From Bifidobacterium imperatoris (lineage in GTDB: Bacteria > Actinomycetota > Actinomycetes > Actinomycetales > Bifidobacteriaceae): a DNA stretch of 64,000 nucleotides. Below the pieces are notes generated by a model that was not told the origin of the DNA, did not search any database, and worked only from the letters and a program-made list of their open reading frames with translations. How positions within the stretch are numbered: position 1 is the first letter of the stretch; each line of letters begins with the position of its first letter. Below are positions 18,727 through 28,811 of this stretch, in pieces. A program made the translations under genes and the position numbers. The stretch covers positions 48,366 to 112,365 of the forward strand of contig NZ_NMWV01000001.1 in assembly GCF_002860405.1 (NCBI RefSeq). Reading direction: 5' to 3'.

Positions 18727-19932
18727 ATGGCACAGGAGACCAAGTCGGCGCAGAAACCGTCAGGTACTGCCGAACACGAGCTTGATCCCAAGCGCAAGGC
18801 GGCGCTTGATGCCGCACTGGCCCAGGTTGAAAAGAGCTTCGGCAAAGGCTCGGCAATGAGGCTGGGGGATAGGCCGGAACAGAATGTTGAGGTGATTTCC
18901 ACCGGCTCGTTGGCGCTTGATATGGCCCTCGGCATTGGCGGATTGCCTAAGGGCCGTATTGTGGAGATTTATGGTCCTGAGTCTTCAGGTAAAACCACGC
19001 TTGCACTGCATGTGGTGGCCAATGCGCAGAAGAAGGGCGGTGTTGCTGCATACATCGATGCTGAGCATGCGCTTGATCCCGCGTATGCGCGAAAGCTGGG
19101 CGTTGATACGGATTCGTTGATTGTTTCTCAACCAGACAATGGCGAACAGGCTCTGGAAATCGCTGATATGCTGATTCGTTCCGGTGCTTTGGACGTGATT
19201 GTTATTGATTCGGTGGCGGCCTTGGTGCCGAAGGCTGAGATTGATGGCGATATGGGAGATAGTCACGTTGGTCTTCAGGCGCGACTGATGAGCCAGGCGT
19301 TGCGTAAGATGACCGGTGCGCTGTCGCAGGCTGGCACCACCGCCATTTTCATCAACCAGCTGCGCGAAAAGATTGGCGTATTCTTCGGCAATCCGGAAAC
19401 CACCACGGGTGGTAAGGCACTGAAGTTCTATGCGTCTGTACGTATGGACATTCGTCGTATTCAAACCATCAAGAATGGTGATGAAGCGGTCGGCAATCGT
19501 ACGCGCGTCAAGGTGGTAAAGAACAAGATGGCACCGCCTTTCAAGTCTGCCGAATTCGACATGCTTTATGGCGAGGGCATCTCGCGTGAAGGCTCGGTTA
19601 TCGACATGGCACAGCAGGTCGGTGTGGTCAAAAAGTCCGGTTCTTGGTTCACCTATGAGGGTGATCAGCTCGGCCAAGGCCGCGAGAAGGTTCGTCAGTT
19701 CCTGAAGGACAATCCGGCAATTACCGAAGAAATTGAGAACAAGGTCAAGGCTCAGTTTGGCTTGATTGCGCCGTCCGATCAGTTTGCGGAAGATGAAGAG
19801 GCTGCGGCGGCTGCGGCGGCTAGTGAGGCTGCGGCGGCGGATGCGGCTAAAGATAGCAAGGCTGCCGCTGCCAAGTCTGGTACTCGGGCGCCTAAAACCG
19901 CATCCGATAAGGCGCCGGCAGCTAAGGCCTGA
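18727..19932 (+). CDS. recA: Recombinase RecA
   Basis: A 401-residue RecA, the strand-exchange protein of homologous recombination and co-protease for LexA. Walker [11 protein letters not shown] begins near residue 83; [20 protein letters not shown] and the L2-loop region [20 protein letters not shown] are intact. The C-terminus carries a long Ala/Lys/Asp-rich tail (after about residue 350: [20 protein letters not shown]), longer than E. coli RecA. AAGGAG lies 7 bases upstream of the ATG. The LexA box at 18492 regulates it, and recX starts 3 bases after its stop. Confidence 0.98.
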   Translation: MAQETKSAQKPSGTAEHELDPKRKAALDAALAQVEKSFGKGSAMRLGDRPEQNVEVISTGSLALDMALGIGGLPKGRIVEIYGPESSGKTTLALHVVANAQKKGGVAAYIDAEHALDPAYARKLGVDTDSLIVSQPDNGEQALEIADMLIRSGALDVIVIDSVAALVPKAEIDGDMGDSHVGLQARLMSQALRKMTGALSQAGTTAIFINQLREKIGVFFGNPETTTGGKALKFYASVRMDIRRIQTIKNGDEAVGNRTRVKVVKNKMAPPFKSAEFDMLYGEGISREGSVIDMAQQVGVVKKSGSWFTYEGDQLGQGREKVRQFLKDNPAITEEIENKVKAQFGLIAPSDQFAEDEEAAAAAAASEAAAADAAKDSKAAAAKSGTRAPKTASDKAPAAKA

Positions 19933-19934
19933 AT

Positions 19935-20624
19935 GTGATTAGTGCTGAAGCGTTCCTGCAGTGCAACCCGGTTGTGCTGCAGGATGTTGGTGAGCGAGAG
20001 CCGGAAAACGATTCTTCTCTAAACGCAGTTGAGGGTATGCCTCCTCGAGATCGCAGCGTATCCAATAATTCTGGGTATGAGTCTGAAGTGTTGTCTGATG
20101 CAACGCACATGCGGAAGGCATCTTCGTGGAGATCGCGATCCGTTCAAGCCGCAGTTGTCGAAGATTCTGGTGACGTGGATGCATGCCATGAGGCGGCGTT
20201 GCGATTGCTGGATGCGGCACCACGTTCGTCCGGCGCATTGCGTGATCGTTTGTTGGGCAAAGGATACGCTGAAGATGTGGTTGAAGGTGTGATTGATCGC
20301 CTGATTGCCGTACATCTGATTAATGACCTCGACTATGCAGAGTCGGTGGTTCGTGTATGCGCAAATCGTATGATGGGCCGTCGTGGCACCATGATGGAAC
20401 TTGCCCGTAAGGGTGTCGACCGCAAGCTAGCTGAGCGGGTGTGCGGCGAAGCCGAGCAAAACGGCATCTTTGAGGAAGCCGCATGGGAATTGGGCCGCCG
20501 TGTGGCGCGCAAGACGGAAGGCTTGGAACGTCAGGTGCGTCAGCGCCGGTTCTGGTCGGCGGGCGGGCGTAAGGGCCATAATCCGGCAACCTTGCGTGAA
20601 GTCGCAGCTGAGCTACTGGGATAA
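19935..20624 (+). CDS. recX: RecA regulator RecX
   Basis: A 229-residue RecX, which binds RecA filaments and inhibits their extension. The three-helix RecX repeats are recognisable from about residue 80 (CHEAALRLLDAAPRSSGALR, DRLIAVHLINDLDYAESVVR). An N-terminal low-complexity extension of about 75 residues has no family counterpart. The GTG at 19935 is 2 bases after the recA stop; a later start cannot be excluded because the extension looks weakly coding. It is co-transcribed with recA. Confidence 0.88.
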   Translation: MISAEAFLQCNPVVLQDVGEREPENDSSLNAVEGMPPRDRSVSNNSGYESEVLSDATHMRKASSWRSRSVQAAVVEDSGDVDACHEAALRLLDAAPRSSGALRDRLLGKGYAEDVVEGVIDRLIAVHLINDLDYAESVVRVCANRMMGRRGTMMELARKGVDRKLAERVCGEAEQNGIFEEAAWELGRRVARKTEGLERQVRQRRFWSAGGRKGHNPATLREVAAELLG

Positions 20625-20664
20625 GTGGTGCCGCCCTTGTTTCCACTCTTCTCCACACCATATG

Positions 20665-20670
20665 TATAAT
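20665..20670 (+). promoter_or_regulatory. -10 box for RNase P RNA
   Basis: A consensus TATAAT ends 9 bases before the predicted 5' end of rnpB. No convincing -35 hexamer is visible at the normal distance. Confidence 0.6.
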
Positions 20671-20679
20671 TGCACGCTT

Positions 20680-21047
20680 GAGACCTCTTGATGGCCGCGG
20701 CCGTGAACTTCATTGGGAACGGCTGAGGAACTTCCGGGCTCCATAGAGCACGATGGCGGATAACGTCCGCCCAGGGTGACCTGAGAGATAGCGCAGCAGA
20801 GAACAGACCGCCTGCGTAAGCGGGTAAGGGTGAAACGGCGGTGTAAGAGACCACCGGGCCTCTGGTAACAGCAGGCCGCATGGCAAGCCTCATCGGGAGC
20901 AAGGCCAAGCAGATGGCGGTAAGGGCTGCTCGCCCGTGCCATCGGGTAGGCTGCTAGAGCCTGGCGGCGACGTCAGGTCGAGATGGATGGCCATCCGTGT
21001 TACGCGTTCACGCATAACACGACAGAACCCGGGGTATAAGAGGTCTC
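20680..21047 (+). ncRNA. rnpB: RNase P RNA (bacterial type A-like)
   Basis: Catalytic RNA of RNase P, which matures tRNA 5' ends. The ends pair as helix P1 (GAGACCTCTT at 20680-20689 with AAGAGGTCTC at 21038-21047). Universally conserved pieces are present: GAGGAACTTCCGGGCTCC near the 5' side (20725-20742), AGGGTGAAACGGCGGTGTAA and GAGACCACCGGGCC in the middle, and GACAGAACCCGG before the 3' end (21021-21032). A T-rich stretch (CCTTTTTTC) follows P1 and probably ends transcription. Several short open frames across this region are not genes. Confidence 0.93.
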
Positions 21048-21148
21048 ATTTCCTTTTTTCATTCTGCACAGAAGAAATCTCTTGAAATCGCATTGCCGAT
21101 CTGTTTGGCTTGTACAACACAACAACACGGAATCAGCGGTAGTCGATA

Positions 21149-21478
21149 TCAGCTGGCAATGCCGGCGGCTATGCGCTTGAGCTCGGCGATATGGGCGTCA
21201 AATGCGGCATGGCCCGACGATGTCATGGCATACCATCGCACCAGATGCTCGCTGTCCGCTGCCTTGCGCTTGTCGACAACAACGTAACCGCAGTCGATAA
21301 GAGTTTTTAAATGCTTGGAACATGCGGCATCGTTAATGCACAACGTATCGCGAATGGCGGCGAAAGATAAATCTTCCGTCACCGACAACATGCCGCAAAT
21401 GCGTAATCGCATCGGCTCATGAATCACCGGATCGAAACGATGTGCTGCTGGGTGTGATGGAATTATGACGTCGGGCAT
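21149..21478 (-). CDS. Winged-helix (HTH_34-like) transcriptional regulator
   Basis: A 109-residue DNA-binding protein of the short winged-helix family related to ArsR/MarR. It begins with FDPVIHEPMRLRICGML and continues with the recognition-helix region CINDAACSKHLKTLIDCGYV and a wing ending HLVRWYAMTSSGHAAFDAHI. No metal-binding CxC motif is visible, so an ArsR metal sensor is unlikely. GGAG overlaps the end of the upstream membrane-protein gene, and the two are separated by only 2 bases, so they are one operon. It probably represses that operon through the paired dyads at 22266-22310. Confidence 0.87.
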   Translation of the reverse strand: MPDVIIPSHPAAHRFDPVIHEPMRLRICGMLSVTEDLSFAAIRDTLCINDAACSKHLKTLIDCGYVVVDKRKAADSEHLVRWYAMTSSGHAAFDAHIAELKRIAAGIAS

Positions 21479-21480
21479 GG

Positions 21481-22200
21481 TTACAGCTCCGTCAATGTTT
21501 TTGCGGCAAGCCGGTCATATGCTGTCTCGCTCACCACGAAAACCATTGACCACAGTGCGGTTGCCACCATAACCCACCATGTACTGCGGAATGGATTATT
21601 GCTGTTCCAATTGATATATGTAAGCAATCCCGCATACAAGGCAAGTGCGATGTACATGAAAAATTGCAGTATATGCATTCGAGTGTTCATTGGCTTTACT
21701 CCAAAGGTGAGGAACCAAGGCCATAGCAGTGGAACGCGAATGCCTTGCTGGCTACCAGCCCCCTGCGCATTGGCCAACCAACGCATCAGTTGATATGCGA
21801 TGATGATGCAGAACAGGTCGATGACCAGACATAGCCAAACGCACCATTGGCTGTATTCGCTGTATCTCAGCATGTCGTTGATTAATGGCTGAAAATAGGC
21901 GTCGATTTCTTCGGTGGAAATGTTCCGGGATGAAGCCTGACCGAGGGCCATGTCATATGCATTTCTCAGGGAGGAAAGCTGATTCCATGTCCAGGAGTCG
22001 AATGCGCTGCTGATGTGAAGACTCAGCACATCAAAAGCGATAAGCAAAGCAATGGTCGGATACAGCCACCGTGGAGGGGTTAACCGTGCCGTCAATGCTG
22101 AACGGTCCTGCTTGATGCTATCCAACATGTGTTGTGCCGCTGAGGCATCCAATGAGTTGATTTGTGCGGTGACTTGTGATTGTGGAATGGGCTGAGTCAT
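21481..22200 (-). CDS. Membrane protein of unknown function
   Basis: A 239-residue protein with a soluble N-terminus of about 60 residues and about five hydrophobic segments (YPTIALLIAFDVLSLHI, WCVWLCLVIDLFCIIIAYQL, LLWPWFLTFGV, LQFFMYIALALYAGLLTYI, WWVMVATALWSMVFVVSETA). I do not recognise a named family. ATG at 22200 has AAGGA 7 bases upstream; another in-frame ATG at 22260 follows a second AAGGA, so a 20-residue longer form is possible. It pairs with the downstream winged-helix regulator, a layout common for membrane proteins induced by a drug or envelope signal. Confidence 0.8.
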   Translation of the reverse strand: MTQPIPQSQVTAQINSLDASAAQHMLDSIKQDRSALTARLTPPRWLYPTIALLIAFDVLSLHISSAFDSWTWNQLSSLRNAYDMALGQASSRNISTEEIDAYFQPLINDMLRYSEYSQWCVWLCLVIDLFCIIIAYQLMRWLANAQGAGSQQGIRVPLLWPWFLTFGVKPMNTRMHILQFFMYIALALYAGLLTYINWNSNNPFRSTWWVMVATALWSMVFVVSETAYDRLAAKTLTEL

Positions 22201-22265
22201 GACAAGTTCCTTTTTCTTGATAATCATCGTCGCATCGACATTGATGGCGATATTCATCATCAGGA

Positions 22266-22311
22266 TGTTTTCCTTATAGGAAAGTATAAGTCTTTCCTAT
22301 AAGGAAAACAA
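22266..22311 (-). promoter_or_regulatory. Promoter with double palindromic operator
   Basis: A perfect 19-bp inverted repeat (22266-22284 with 22292-22310, 7-nt spacer). Each arm is itself a dyad, TTTCCT-TAT-AGGAAA. On the minus strand a promoter, TTGTTT (22306-22311), 17-bp spacer, TATACT (22283-22288), lies inside the repeat. Two operator copies flank the -10 box, as expected for cooperative repression by a dimeric winged-helix protein such as the operon's own regulator. Confidence 0.8.
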
Positions 22312-22495
22312 AACCAGACGCTCAGCTTATGTTGCAAGGTGTTTCAGGATTATGTCGACAAAGAGTGAGTTTGCTCTGGGCGAGTTGCCAAGGATTTACG
22401 CATTGTTCGTCTACAATGAAACTTACCCAAGCGGTGATGATGCCGTTTGGACCACACATAGCGGGCAACACCGCTTGAGTCATTAGGAGGTCAAC

Positions 22496-23158
22496 ATGGA
22501 AATCGTCGTTACCGGACGTCACACGCAGATCAAGCAAAGGTTCCGTGATGTTGTTGAGTCCAAGATGAATCGTGTGACCGCTATCGCCCCGGATGCTCAG
22601 CGTGCACAGATTGTGCTGACTCATGAGGGCAACCCGCGTCAGGCTGATACCGCCAAGCGCGTGGAGATCACTGTTATCGCAGGCCGTACCGTGGTGCGTG
22701 CTGAAGCGTCCAGCACGGATGAGTTCAGCGCACTGGATATGGCACTCGACAAGCTGACGCTTCGCCTTCGCCGTACTCGCGATCGTCGCAAGGATCATCG
22801 CCGTGGCTACACCAACCCGGTGCCGGTCGATTTGGGTGTCGCAGCTCCGGAGCCTGAGGTCGAGGAGGCTGAGGAAGAGCCGAACAACAGCCCGGCCGCT
22901 GCAGTTGCTTCCGATCTTGGTCCTGGCGAGTCCGTGGAAGTCCAGGTTGGTGATACGCCGATTGTCATCCGCCGTAAGTTGCACATCGCCGAGCCGATGA
23001 GCATCGATGAGGCTCTGTATGAGATGGAACTCATCGGGCATGACTTCTTCCTGTTCGTCAACAAGGAAACCGGTCGTCCGTCCGTGGTCTACCATCGTCA
23101 CGGTTGGAGCTACGGTGTTTTCGAAATTGACACTCCGGAGAACGTCAAGAAGGACTGA
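22496..23158 (+). CDS. hpf: Ribosome hibernation promoting factor, long form
   Basis: A 220-residue long-type HPF that dimerises 70S ribosomes in stationary phase. The N-terminal S30AE domain starts MEIVVTGRHTQIKQRFRDVV and ends with ALDKLTLRLRRTRDRRKDHR. A variable acidic linker follows (about residues 110-150), then the dimerising C-terminal domain (VIRRKLHIAEPMSIDEALYE, FLFVNKETGRPSVVYHRHGW). TTAGGAGG lies just upstream of the ATG. It is monocistronic, closed by a strong terminator before secA. Confidence 0.95.
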   Translation: MEIVVTGRHTQIKQRFRDVVESKMNRVTAIAPDAQRAQIVLTHEGNPRQADTAKRVEITVIAGRTVVRAEASSTDEFSALDMALDKLTLRLRRTRDRRKDHRRGYTNPVPVDLGVAAPEPEVEEAEEEPNNSPAAAVASDLGPGESVEVQVGDTPIVIRRKLHIAEPMSIDEALYEMELIGHDFFLFVNKETGRPSVVYHRHGWSYGVFEIDTPENVKKD

Positions 23159-23193
23159 CTCCCGCTGTAAAGCAATAATCGAATAGCTGATAG

Positions 23194-23225
23194 GCCGCTT
23201 CCCCGAATAGGGAAGCGGCTTTTTC
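23194..23225 (+). terminator. Terminator between hpf and secA
   Basis: Perfect 10-bp stem, GCCGCTTCCC with GGGAAGCGGC (23194-23203, 23210-23219), followed by TTTTTT. Confidence 0.93.
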
Positions 23226-23311
23226 GTAATTTGGCCGAAAAAATCGCGCAAGCTAGAGGACAGGCGGTATTCTGATACGCGGAACCACCGAAATCAATCA
23301 AGGGAGAACTA

Positions 23312-26257
23312 GTGGTCGATATTGTTGACAAAGCCCTACGTATGGGCGAAGGTCGCCAGATCAAGAAGCTTGAGAATGTCGCCAAGGCAGTGAACGCTCT
23401 GGAAGACGAGATTTCCGCCCTGTCCGACGAGGACCTCAAGGCCCAGACCCCGAAGTTCAAGCAGCAGCTGGATAACGGCAAGAGTTTGGACGAGATTATG
23501 CCGGAAGCCTTCGCCACCGTGCGTGAAGTCTCCAAGCGCACCCTTGGCCAGCGCCACTTCGATGTGCAGCTTATGGGTGGCGCCGCTCTGCACTGGGGCA
23601 ATATCGCCGAAATGAAGACCGGTGAAGGTAAGACCCTTGTGGCCACCCTGCCGAGCTACCTCAACGCCCTCGAGGGCAAGGGCGTGCATGTGGTCACCGT
23701 CAACGACTATCTGGCCAGCTACCAGAGCGAGCTGATGGGTCGTATCTACCGCTTCCTCGGCATGAACGTCGGCTGCATCATCACCGAGCAGAAGCCGCCG
23801 GAGCGCCGCAAGCAGTACAACGCCGACATCACCTACGGCACCAACAACGAATTCGGCTTTGATTATCTGCGCGACAACATGGCTTGGGAGAAGGCCGACC
23901 TGGTGCAGCGCGGTCACCACTATGCCATCGTCGATGAGGTCGACTCCATCCTGATCGATGAGGCCCGTACCCCGCTGATCATCTCCGGTCCGGCAGAAGG
24001 CGACGTGACCCGTTGGTACCGTCAGTTCGCCAAGCTGGTGCTGAAGCTCACCCGCGACGAGGATTATGATGTCGACGAGAAGAAGAAGGTCGTCGGCATT
24101 CTTGACCCAGGCATCACCAAGGTTGAGGACTTCCTCGGCATCGATAACCTGTACGAGCCGGCCAACACTGCTCTGATCGGCTACCTGAACAACGCCATCA
24201 AGGCCAAGGAACTGTTCATCAGGGATAAGGATTACGTCGTCACCCAGGGCGAAGTTCTCATCGTCGACGAGCACACCGGCCGTATTCTGCCGGGCCGCCG
24301 CTACAACGAGGGCCTGCATCAGGCCATCGAAGCCAAGGAAGGTGTGGAAGTCAAGGCCGAAAACCAGACCTTCGCCACCATCACCCTGCAGAACTACTTC
24401 CGTATGTACGACAAGCTCGCAGGCATGACCGGTACCGCAGAAACCGAGGCCGCCGAGTTCATGAACACCTACAAGCTGGGCGTGCTGCCGATTCCGACCA
24501 ACAAGCCAATGATTCGTAAGGATCAGGACGACCTCATCTTCCGCACCAAGAAGGAAAAGCTCGCCGCCATCGTCAAGGACGTTGCCAAGCGTCACGCTTC
24601 CGGCCAGCCGGTGTTGCTCGGTACCGCTTCCGTGGAAAGCTCCGAAGTGGTCTCCACCCTGCTTGACGTCGCCAAGATTCCTCATCAGGTGCTCAATGCT
24701 AAGCAGCATGAGAAGGAAGCCGCGGTCGTGGCCGTGGCAGGCCGCAAGGGCGCTGTGACCGTGGCCACCAACATGGCAGGCCGTGGTACCGATATCATGC
24801 TCGGCGGCAACGTCGAATTCCTTGCCGATGCCAAGCTCAAGTCTGAAGGCTACTCGCCGGAAGACACTCCGGAAGAGTACGAGAAGCGTTGGCCGGGCAC
24901 CTTGAACGAAATCAAGGCTCAGGTCAAGGACGAGCATGAGGAAGTCAAGAAGCTTGGTGGCCTGTACGTGCTTGGCACCGAGCGCCACGAATCCCGCCGT
25001 ATCGACAACCAGCTGCGTGGCCGTTCCGGCCGTCAGGGCGATCCGGGTGAATCCCGCTTCTACCTGTCCCTTGAAGACGACCTGATGCGTCTGTTCAACA
25101 CCCAGCTTGTGGCACAGGTCATGGCCAAGGGCATGGAGGAAGGCCAGCCAATCGAATCCAAGTCCGTGACCAAGGGCGTGCGCACCGCACAGAAGGCCGT
25201 GGAATCCCGCAACTACGAGATTCGTAAGAACGTGCTGAAGTACGACGACGTGATGAACAAGCAGCGTACTGTCATCTACTCCGAGCGTCAGGCCGTGCTG
25301 AAGGGCGAAGACATTCACGAGGATGTTGAGCGTTTCATTGCCGATACCGTTGAGTCCTACGTCAAGGGTGCTGAAAAGGGTTCCGACAAGCCCAAGGATT
25401 GGGATTGGGAAGGCCTGTTCAAGGCGCTCAACACCGTGGTGCCCACCAAGGTAACTGTTGAAGAAGCCAAGGAAGCTGCCGGTAAGCTCAAGGGTGAAAA
25501 GGCCGTTGAAGCCGTGCGCGACCTGATCGTTGAGGACGCCAAGGAAAAGTACAGCGAGCTGGAGAAGACCATTGGCGAGAGCGGTCTGCGTGACCTCGAG
25601 CGCCGCGTTGTGCTTGCTGTGCTCGACCGCAAGTGGCGTGAACACCTCTACGAGATGGATTACCTGAAGGACGGCATCGGTCTGCGTGGCATGGGTCAGC
25701 GTGATCCGCTGGTCGAATATCAGCGTGAAGGCTACCAGATGTACAACTCCATGATCGAAGCCATCAAGGAGGAATCTGTCCAGCTGCTGTTCCACATCGA
25801 CGTCAAGCAGGTTGCCGCCACCCAGGATGACAACACCACCGATGATGAGGATGCCGCTGTGGCCGCCGCTGAAGGTGCAACCGGTGTGACCGCAAGCTCC
25901 GATGGTGCTGATTCCGCCGCAACCGTGGCTGCCGGTCCGGATGAGGATGGCGAGAGCGAAGAGGAAGCCGCCGAAGGCGAAACCGAGGAAGAATCTGAAG
26001 AGGATTCCGAGGAGAAGCAGGCCATCGCTGATTCCGCCGCTGCATCTGCTGCCGGCGACGCCACGCTGCCGGTGGCGGGTCCGGCTCCGATTAGCCACGC
26101 TGAGGGCAAGGTTCCGGCTGCCAAGCGTCCGAAGAGCGACGAACTGAAGACCCCGTGGGCCGACGGTCGCACCTTCCCGGGCACTGGCAAGAACGCTCCG
26201 TGCCCGTGCGGTTCCGGTCGCAAGTACAAGATGTGCCACGGCCAGAATGAGCAGTGA
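23312..26257 (+). CDS. secA: Preprotein translocase ATPase SecA
   Basis: A 981-residue motor that drives proteins through SecYEG. Walker A is [20 protein letters not shown] (near residue 103), [18 protein letters not shown] gives the DEAD motif, and [15 protein letters not shown] is the second helicase domain. The C-terminal linker (about residues 835-950) is very Glu/Asp/Ala-rich, and the protein ends with an intact zinc-binding SEC-C motif ([14 protein letters not shown]). The start is GTG at 23312 with AGGGAG upstream. Codon use is strongly biased, as in highly expressed genes. The 993-codon antisense open frame is a by-product of this bias. Confidence 0.98.
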   Translation: MVDIVDKALRMGEGRQIKKLENVAKAVNALEDEISALSDEDLKAQTPKFKQQLDNGKSLDEIMPEAFATVREVSKRTLGQRHFDVQLMGGAALHWGNIAEMKTGEGKTLVATLPSYLNALEGKGVHVVTVNDYLASYQSELMGRIYRFLGMNVGCIITEQKPPERRKQYNADITYGTNNEFGFDYLRDNMAWEKADLVQRGHHYAIVDEVDSILIDEARTPLIISGPAEGDVTRWYRQFAKLVLKLTRDEDYDVDEKKKVVGILDPGITKVEDFLGIDNLYEPANTALIGYLNNAIKAKELFIRDKDYVVTQGEVLIVDEHTGRILPGRRYNEGLHQAIEAKEGVEVKAENQTFATITLQNYFRMYDKLAGMTGTAETEAAEFMNTYKLGVLPIPTNKPMIRKDQDDLIFRTKKEKLAAIVKDVAKRHASGQPVLLGTASVESSEVVSTLLDVAKIPHQVLNAKQHEKEAAVVAVAGRKGAVTVATNMAGRGTDIMLGGNVEFLADAKLKSEGYSPEDTPEEYEKRWPGTLNEIKAQVKDEHEEVKKLGGLYVLGTERHESRRIDNQLRGRSGRQGDPGESRFYLSLEDDLMRLFNTQLVAQVMAKGMEEGQPIESKSVTKGVRTAQKAVESRNYEIRKNVLKYDDVMNKQRTVIYSERQAVLKGEDIHEDVERFIADTVESYVKGAEKGSDKPKDWDWEGLFKALNTVVPTKVTVEEAKEAAGKLKGEKAVEAVRDLIVEDAKEKYSELEKTIGESGLRDLERRVVLAVLDRKWREHLYEMDYLKDGIGLRGMGQRDPLVEYQREGYQMYNSMIEAIKEESVQLLFHIDVKQVAATQDDNTTDDEDAAVAAAEGATGVTASSDGADSAATVAAGPDEDGESEEEAAEGETEEESEEDSEEKQAIADSAAASAAGDATLPVAGPAPISHAEGKVPAAKRPKSDELKTPWADGRTFPGTGKNAPCPCGSGRKYKMCHGQNEQ

Positions 26258-26289
26258 TCTGCTGAGCTCTACAGCGCAGTAAGACAGAA

Positions 26290-26337
26290 GACTGAGGGGA
26301 GTTCTCGCATAATGCAAGGCTCCCCTCAGTCAGTTTT
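26290..26337. terminator. Bidirectional terminator after secA
   Basis: Perfect 12-bp stem, GACTGAGGGGAG (26290-26301) with CTCCCCTCAGTC (26320-26331), then AGTTTT. It separates secA from the convergent LacI-type gene. Confidence 0.85.
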
Positions 26338-26367
26338 GCTGGTAGCTCCCCAGCTAGTAATGAGTGA

Positions 26368-28623
26368 TTACTTCACTGCGAAGCCTTGGGAGACCGCATA
26401 GATTTTCAAGCGTCGTTCCCATTCATCAAACAGATCCTGACTGCGGCCTCCCGGCTTCAAAGCTGGAACAATCAGACGGGCGAATTCTGCATCAAGTTGA
26501 CTATAGAACGGCAGATTCTCCCAATCCCTGTTAACTCGTGCGGCCGATTTGGCATAGACGTCATAAATCGGCTGATCGAAATACGGATCGATGGTGCCGC
26601 GGCGAGTCAAATCTTCTACATATCCGGCTGCTGCGGATACGCCACCAGGCGCGCGCAATTCCACCGAAACTGGATCGAGCTGGAACCATTTCAGGAATGT
26701 CATTGCGGCACTCAGTCGTTTGGGGGACAATCCGGCACTGATGGCCAACGTTGAGCCGCCGATTTCAGCAGTGGCCACTTGGCTCGGATCGGCGAATGCG
26801 GGCGGTAGCGTAACTTTCCACAACCCCTGATCAGCTGGATATGACATCGAAAGAATCTTGCCAAGCCAATTCGCATACGTCACTGTTAAATACGTGCCGG
26901 ATTTGGCGCGCATGTACCGGTTATCCCACATGGGTTCAGTGTTCAGCACCCCATCGTCAATACACTGTTGAATGAATGTGGCTACGTTGCGTACCAAATC
27001 ATTGCGCATATGGAAAACAATCGTCGAATCATTCTCCACTGTCCAAGGTCTCACTCTTGCCGAGCGGAAGAATGAAAGATAGTGCTGCACGTCGGTGGTA
27101 TCAAGCACACCCATATATCGGTTGGGATTTCGTTTATGCAATGTCACGCCGGTCTCGTAGAAAGCATCCCAGGTATCCGGTACTTCGAGCTGATAATGAT
27201 CGAACAAATCGGCTCGGTAGAACATGGCAGTTTGTGATTGATCACCTGGAACACTGTAGAGTTTGCCAGCATAATGAGCCGACTGCCATGCCGCTCGATC
27301 TACTTTGGGCCCAAGCTCCTGTTCAATTGCCTCGCTTGACAAATCTTGCAATGCGCCGGAAGCTGCCAGCTGGGGGAGAGCGGTTCGTTCGACATTGATA
27401 ATGTCCGGTACTGAACGGTGATTGATGACTCGTTCCCAGTACAGCGATAACGTATTCTCCTGTGTGCGCCCCTCAATCGGATCGATGATGATATGCGGGT
27501 GCGTGCGCATGAATTCATTGATGCGAGGCATGGTTTCGTTGAACGCGTTAGACAACATGGTGAGCACGATGGTGTCGCTTGCACGCCTGATTTCCGCATA
27601 TGGACCCAGTTTCATCGTTGAGCGTTTATGCGGATTCAGCGAATCGCGCTTCACAAACTCGGCGGTTAACGTGATTGGCTCAGGACGAATTCCTTCAGGG
27701 TTGCGAATAGCATTGACCAATGCATCTGCTGCGCGTTCGGCCAATTGCTCGCTCTTCATGTCAATGGTGCTCAGTGTGGGTGTGAGTAGTGAAGACATCT
27801 GCGTGTTGTCGAACCCGATTACCGACACATCCTCTGGAATCCGTAGACCGTTGCGGCGTGCTGCGGTGATAAAACCTGCCGCAAGTTCATCATTGAAGGC
27901 GAGTACAGCATCTGTGGGACGAACGAGATACTGCTCCACTGCGGCCTTGCCGCCGGCAACGCTCGGTTCGCATTCGCGCACCACGCGATAGGTCATGTCA
28001 TAACGGAAGGCTGCAGATCGGATATACCGACGTCGGTATTCGTTCGACCATGAACTGGCAGGACCTGCCAAATAGGTTATGGATGAGTGCCCGCTTTCCT
28101 TAAGCGCGTGCACCGCGTCATCGATGGCTCGTGCCATGTCCACAACAACACTGTTTAAACCTGGGGCAGTGCGATTCAACACGATGACCGGTCGAACCAA
28201 CATAATACGGCGAATATCGGGTTCGCTTAAACGGGAGGACAGCAAGGCTACGCCATCTACGTTGCGCATCACATATGACATGGCCTTGCGCTCAACCGAC
28301 GGTTTCTGATCGGTGTCCAACGTGATCAGACCGTAGCCTTTGGTCTCCAAGCGTCGCTGCATTGCATTGACAGTGATGGCATAGAGCGGATTCGTCAGTG
28401 TCGGCACGATAGCCGCGATCATGCCAGTGGAGGGGAGCGATTCGCCGGTCGCCTGTACGGATTGAGTGAGATAGCCAAGCTGCTCGGCTATACGACGAAT
28501 ACGGAATTCGGTTTTGGCAGCGACTCTACCTGGTTGTCCGAGTGCCCGAGACACGGTTGAGGGATTGACTCCGGCTTCTCGGGCGATGTCGTAAATCGTG
28601 GCTTTATGCTGTGCGCGTTCCAT
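26368..28623 (-). CDS. LacI-family regulator fused to a cytoplasmic solute-binding-protein domain
   Basis: A 751-residue protein, twice the normal LacI length. Residues 6-60 are a LacI HTH (ATIYDIAREAGVNPSTVSRA, with hinge region). About 65-335 is a LacI sugar-binding core (IAAIVPTLTNPLYAITVNAM, VLAFNDELAAGFITAARRNG, EDVSVIGFDNTQMSSLLTPT). From about 345 to the end the sequence looks like an ABC-type solute-binding protein (VLTMLSNAFNETMPRINEFM, AMFYRADLFDHYQLEVPDTW, SMSYPADQGLWKVTLPPAFA), without signal peptide or lipobox. The start ATG at 28623 has GGAGGGGAG upstream. It diverges from the GH115-like gene and presumably controls this sugar locus. The frame is continuous, so it is a true fusion and not a frameshift. 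Confidence 0.88.
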   Translation of the reverse strand: MERAQHKATIYDIAREAGVNPSTVSRALGQPGRVAAKTEFRIRRIAEQLGYLTQSVQATGESLPSTGMIAAIVPTLTNPLYAITVNAMQRRLETKGYGLITLDTDQKPSVERKAMSYVMRNVDGVALLSSRLSEPDIRRIMLVRPVIVLNRTAPGLNSVVVDMARAIDDAVHALKESGHSSITYLAGPASSWSNEYRRRYIRSAAFRYDMTYRVVRECEPSVAGGKAAVEQYLVRPTDAVLAFNDELAAGFITAARRNGLRIPEDVSVIGFDNTQMSSLLTPTLSTIDMKSEQLAERAADALVNAIRNPEGIRPEPITLTAEFVKRDSLNPHKRSTMKLGPYAEIRRASDTIVLTMLSNAFNETMPRINEFMRTHPHIIIDPIEGRTQENTLSLYWERVINHRSVPDIINVERTALPQLAASGALQDLSSEAIEQELGPKVDRAAWQSAHYAGKLYSVPGDQSQTAMFYRADLFDHYQLEVPDTWDAFYETGVTLHKRNPNRYMGVLDTTDVQHYLSFFRSARVRPWTVENDSTIVFHMRNDLVRNVATFIQQCIDDGVLNTEPMWDNRYMRAKSGTYLTVTYANWLGKILSMSYPADQGLWKVTLPPAFADPSQVATAEIGGSTLAISAGLSPKRLSAAMTFLKWFQLDPVSVELRAPGGVSAAAGYVEDLTRRGTIDPYFDQPIYDVYAKSAARVNRDWENLPFYSQLDAEFARLIVPALKPGGRSQDLFDEWERRLKIYAVSQGFAVK

Positions 28624-28645
28624 AGTTGGCTCCCCTCCAACAGGT

Positions 28646-28696
28646 ATTGATGGGCAAACATCAATGTTTGGCAATATTATGGCAACCTTTGGCAAC
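28646..28696. promoter_or_regulatory. Probable operator region between lacI-type and GH115-like genes
   Basis: ATTGATG-GGCAAA-CATCAAT (28646-28665) is a 7-6-7 inverted repeat, about the length of a LacI-family operator. Right next to it are three direct TGGCAA copies starting at 28669, 28680 and 28690, spaced 11 and 10 bases. Related motifs recur before the ABC importer at 33799-33833, so the fused LacI regulator may act at both (inference). Confidence 0.6.
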
Positions 28697-28811
28697 AAGC
28701 GCAACGAGCTTGCCAGAGTGGACGAATATAAAACATGTCAGCGATATGGACCGCGTGGAAGCGGACAGTATCGCAGGAAGCAACCAACAGACAAGTTCAC
28801 CTGGAGGAACC

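Noticed and set aside
20540..20942. Small protein genes across the RNase P RNA
   Set aside because: The region is explained by conserved RNase P RNA elements and the P1 pairing; the frames have no start signals.
23336..26317. A 993-codon open frame antisense to secA
   Set aside because: It is a mirror of the strongly biased secA codons, has no recognisable domain and no ribosome binding site; secA is certain. Similar long antisense frames opposite the GH115-like, symporter and sigma-factor genes were rejected for the same reason.
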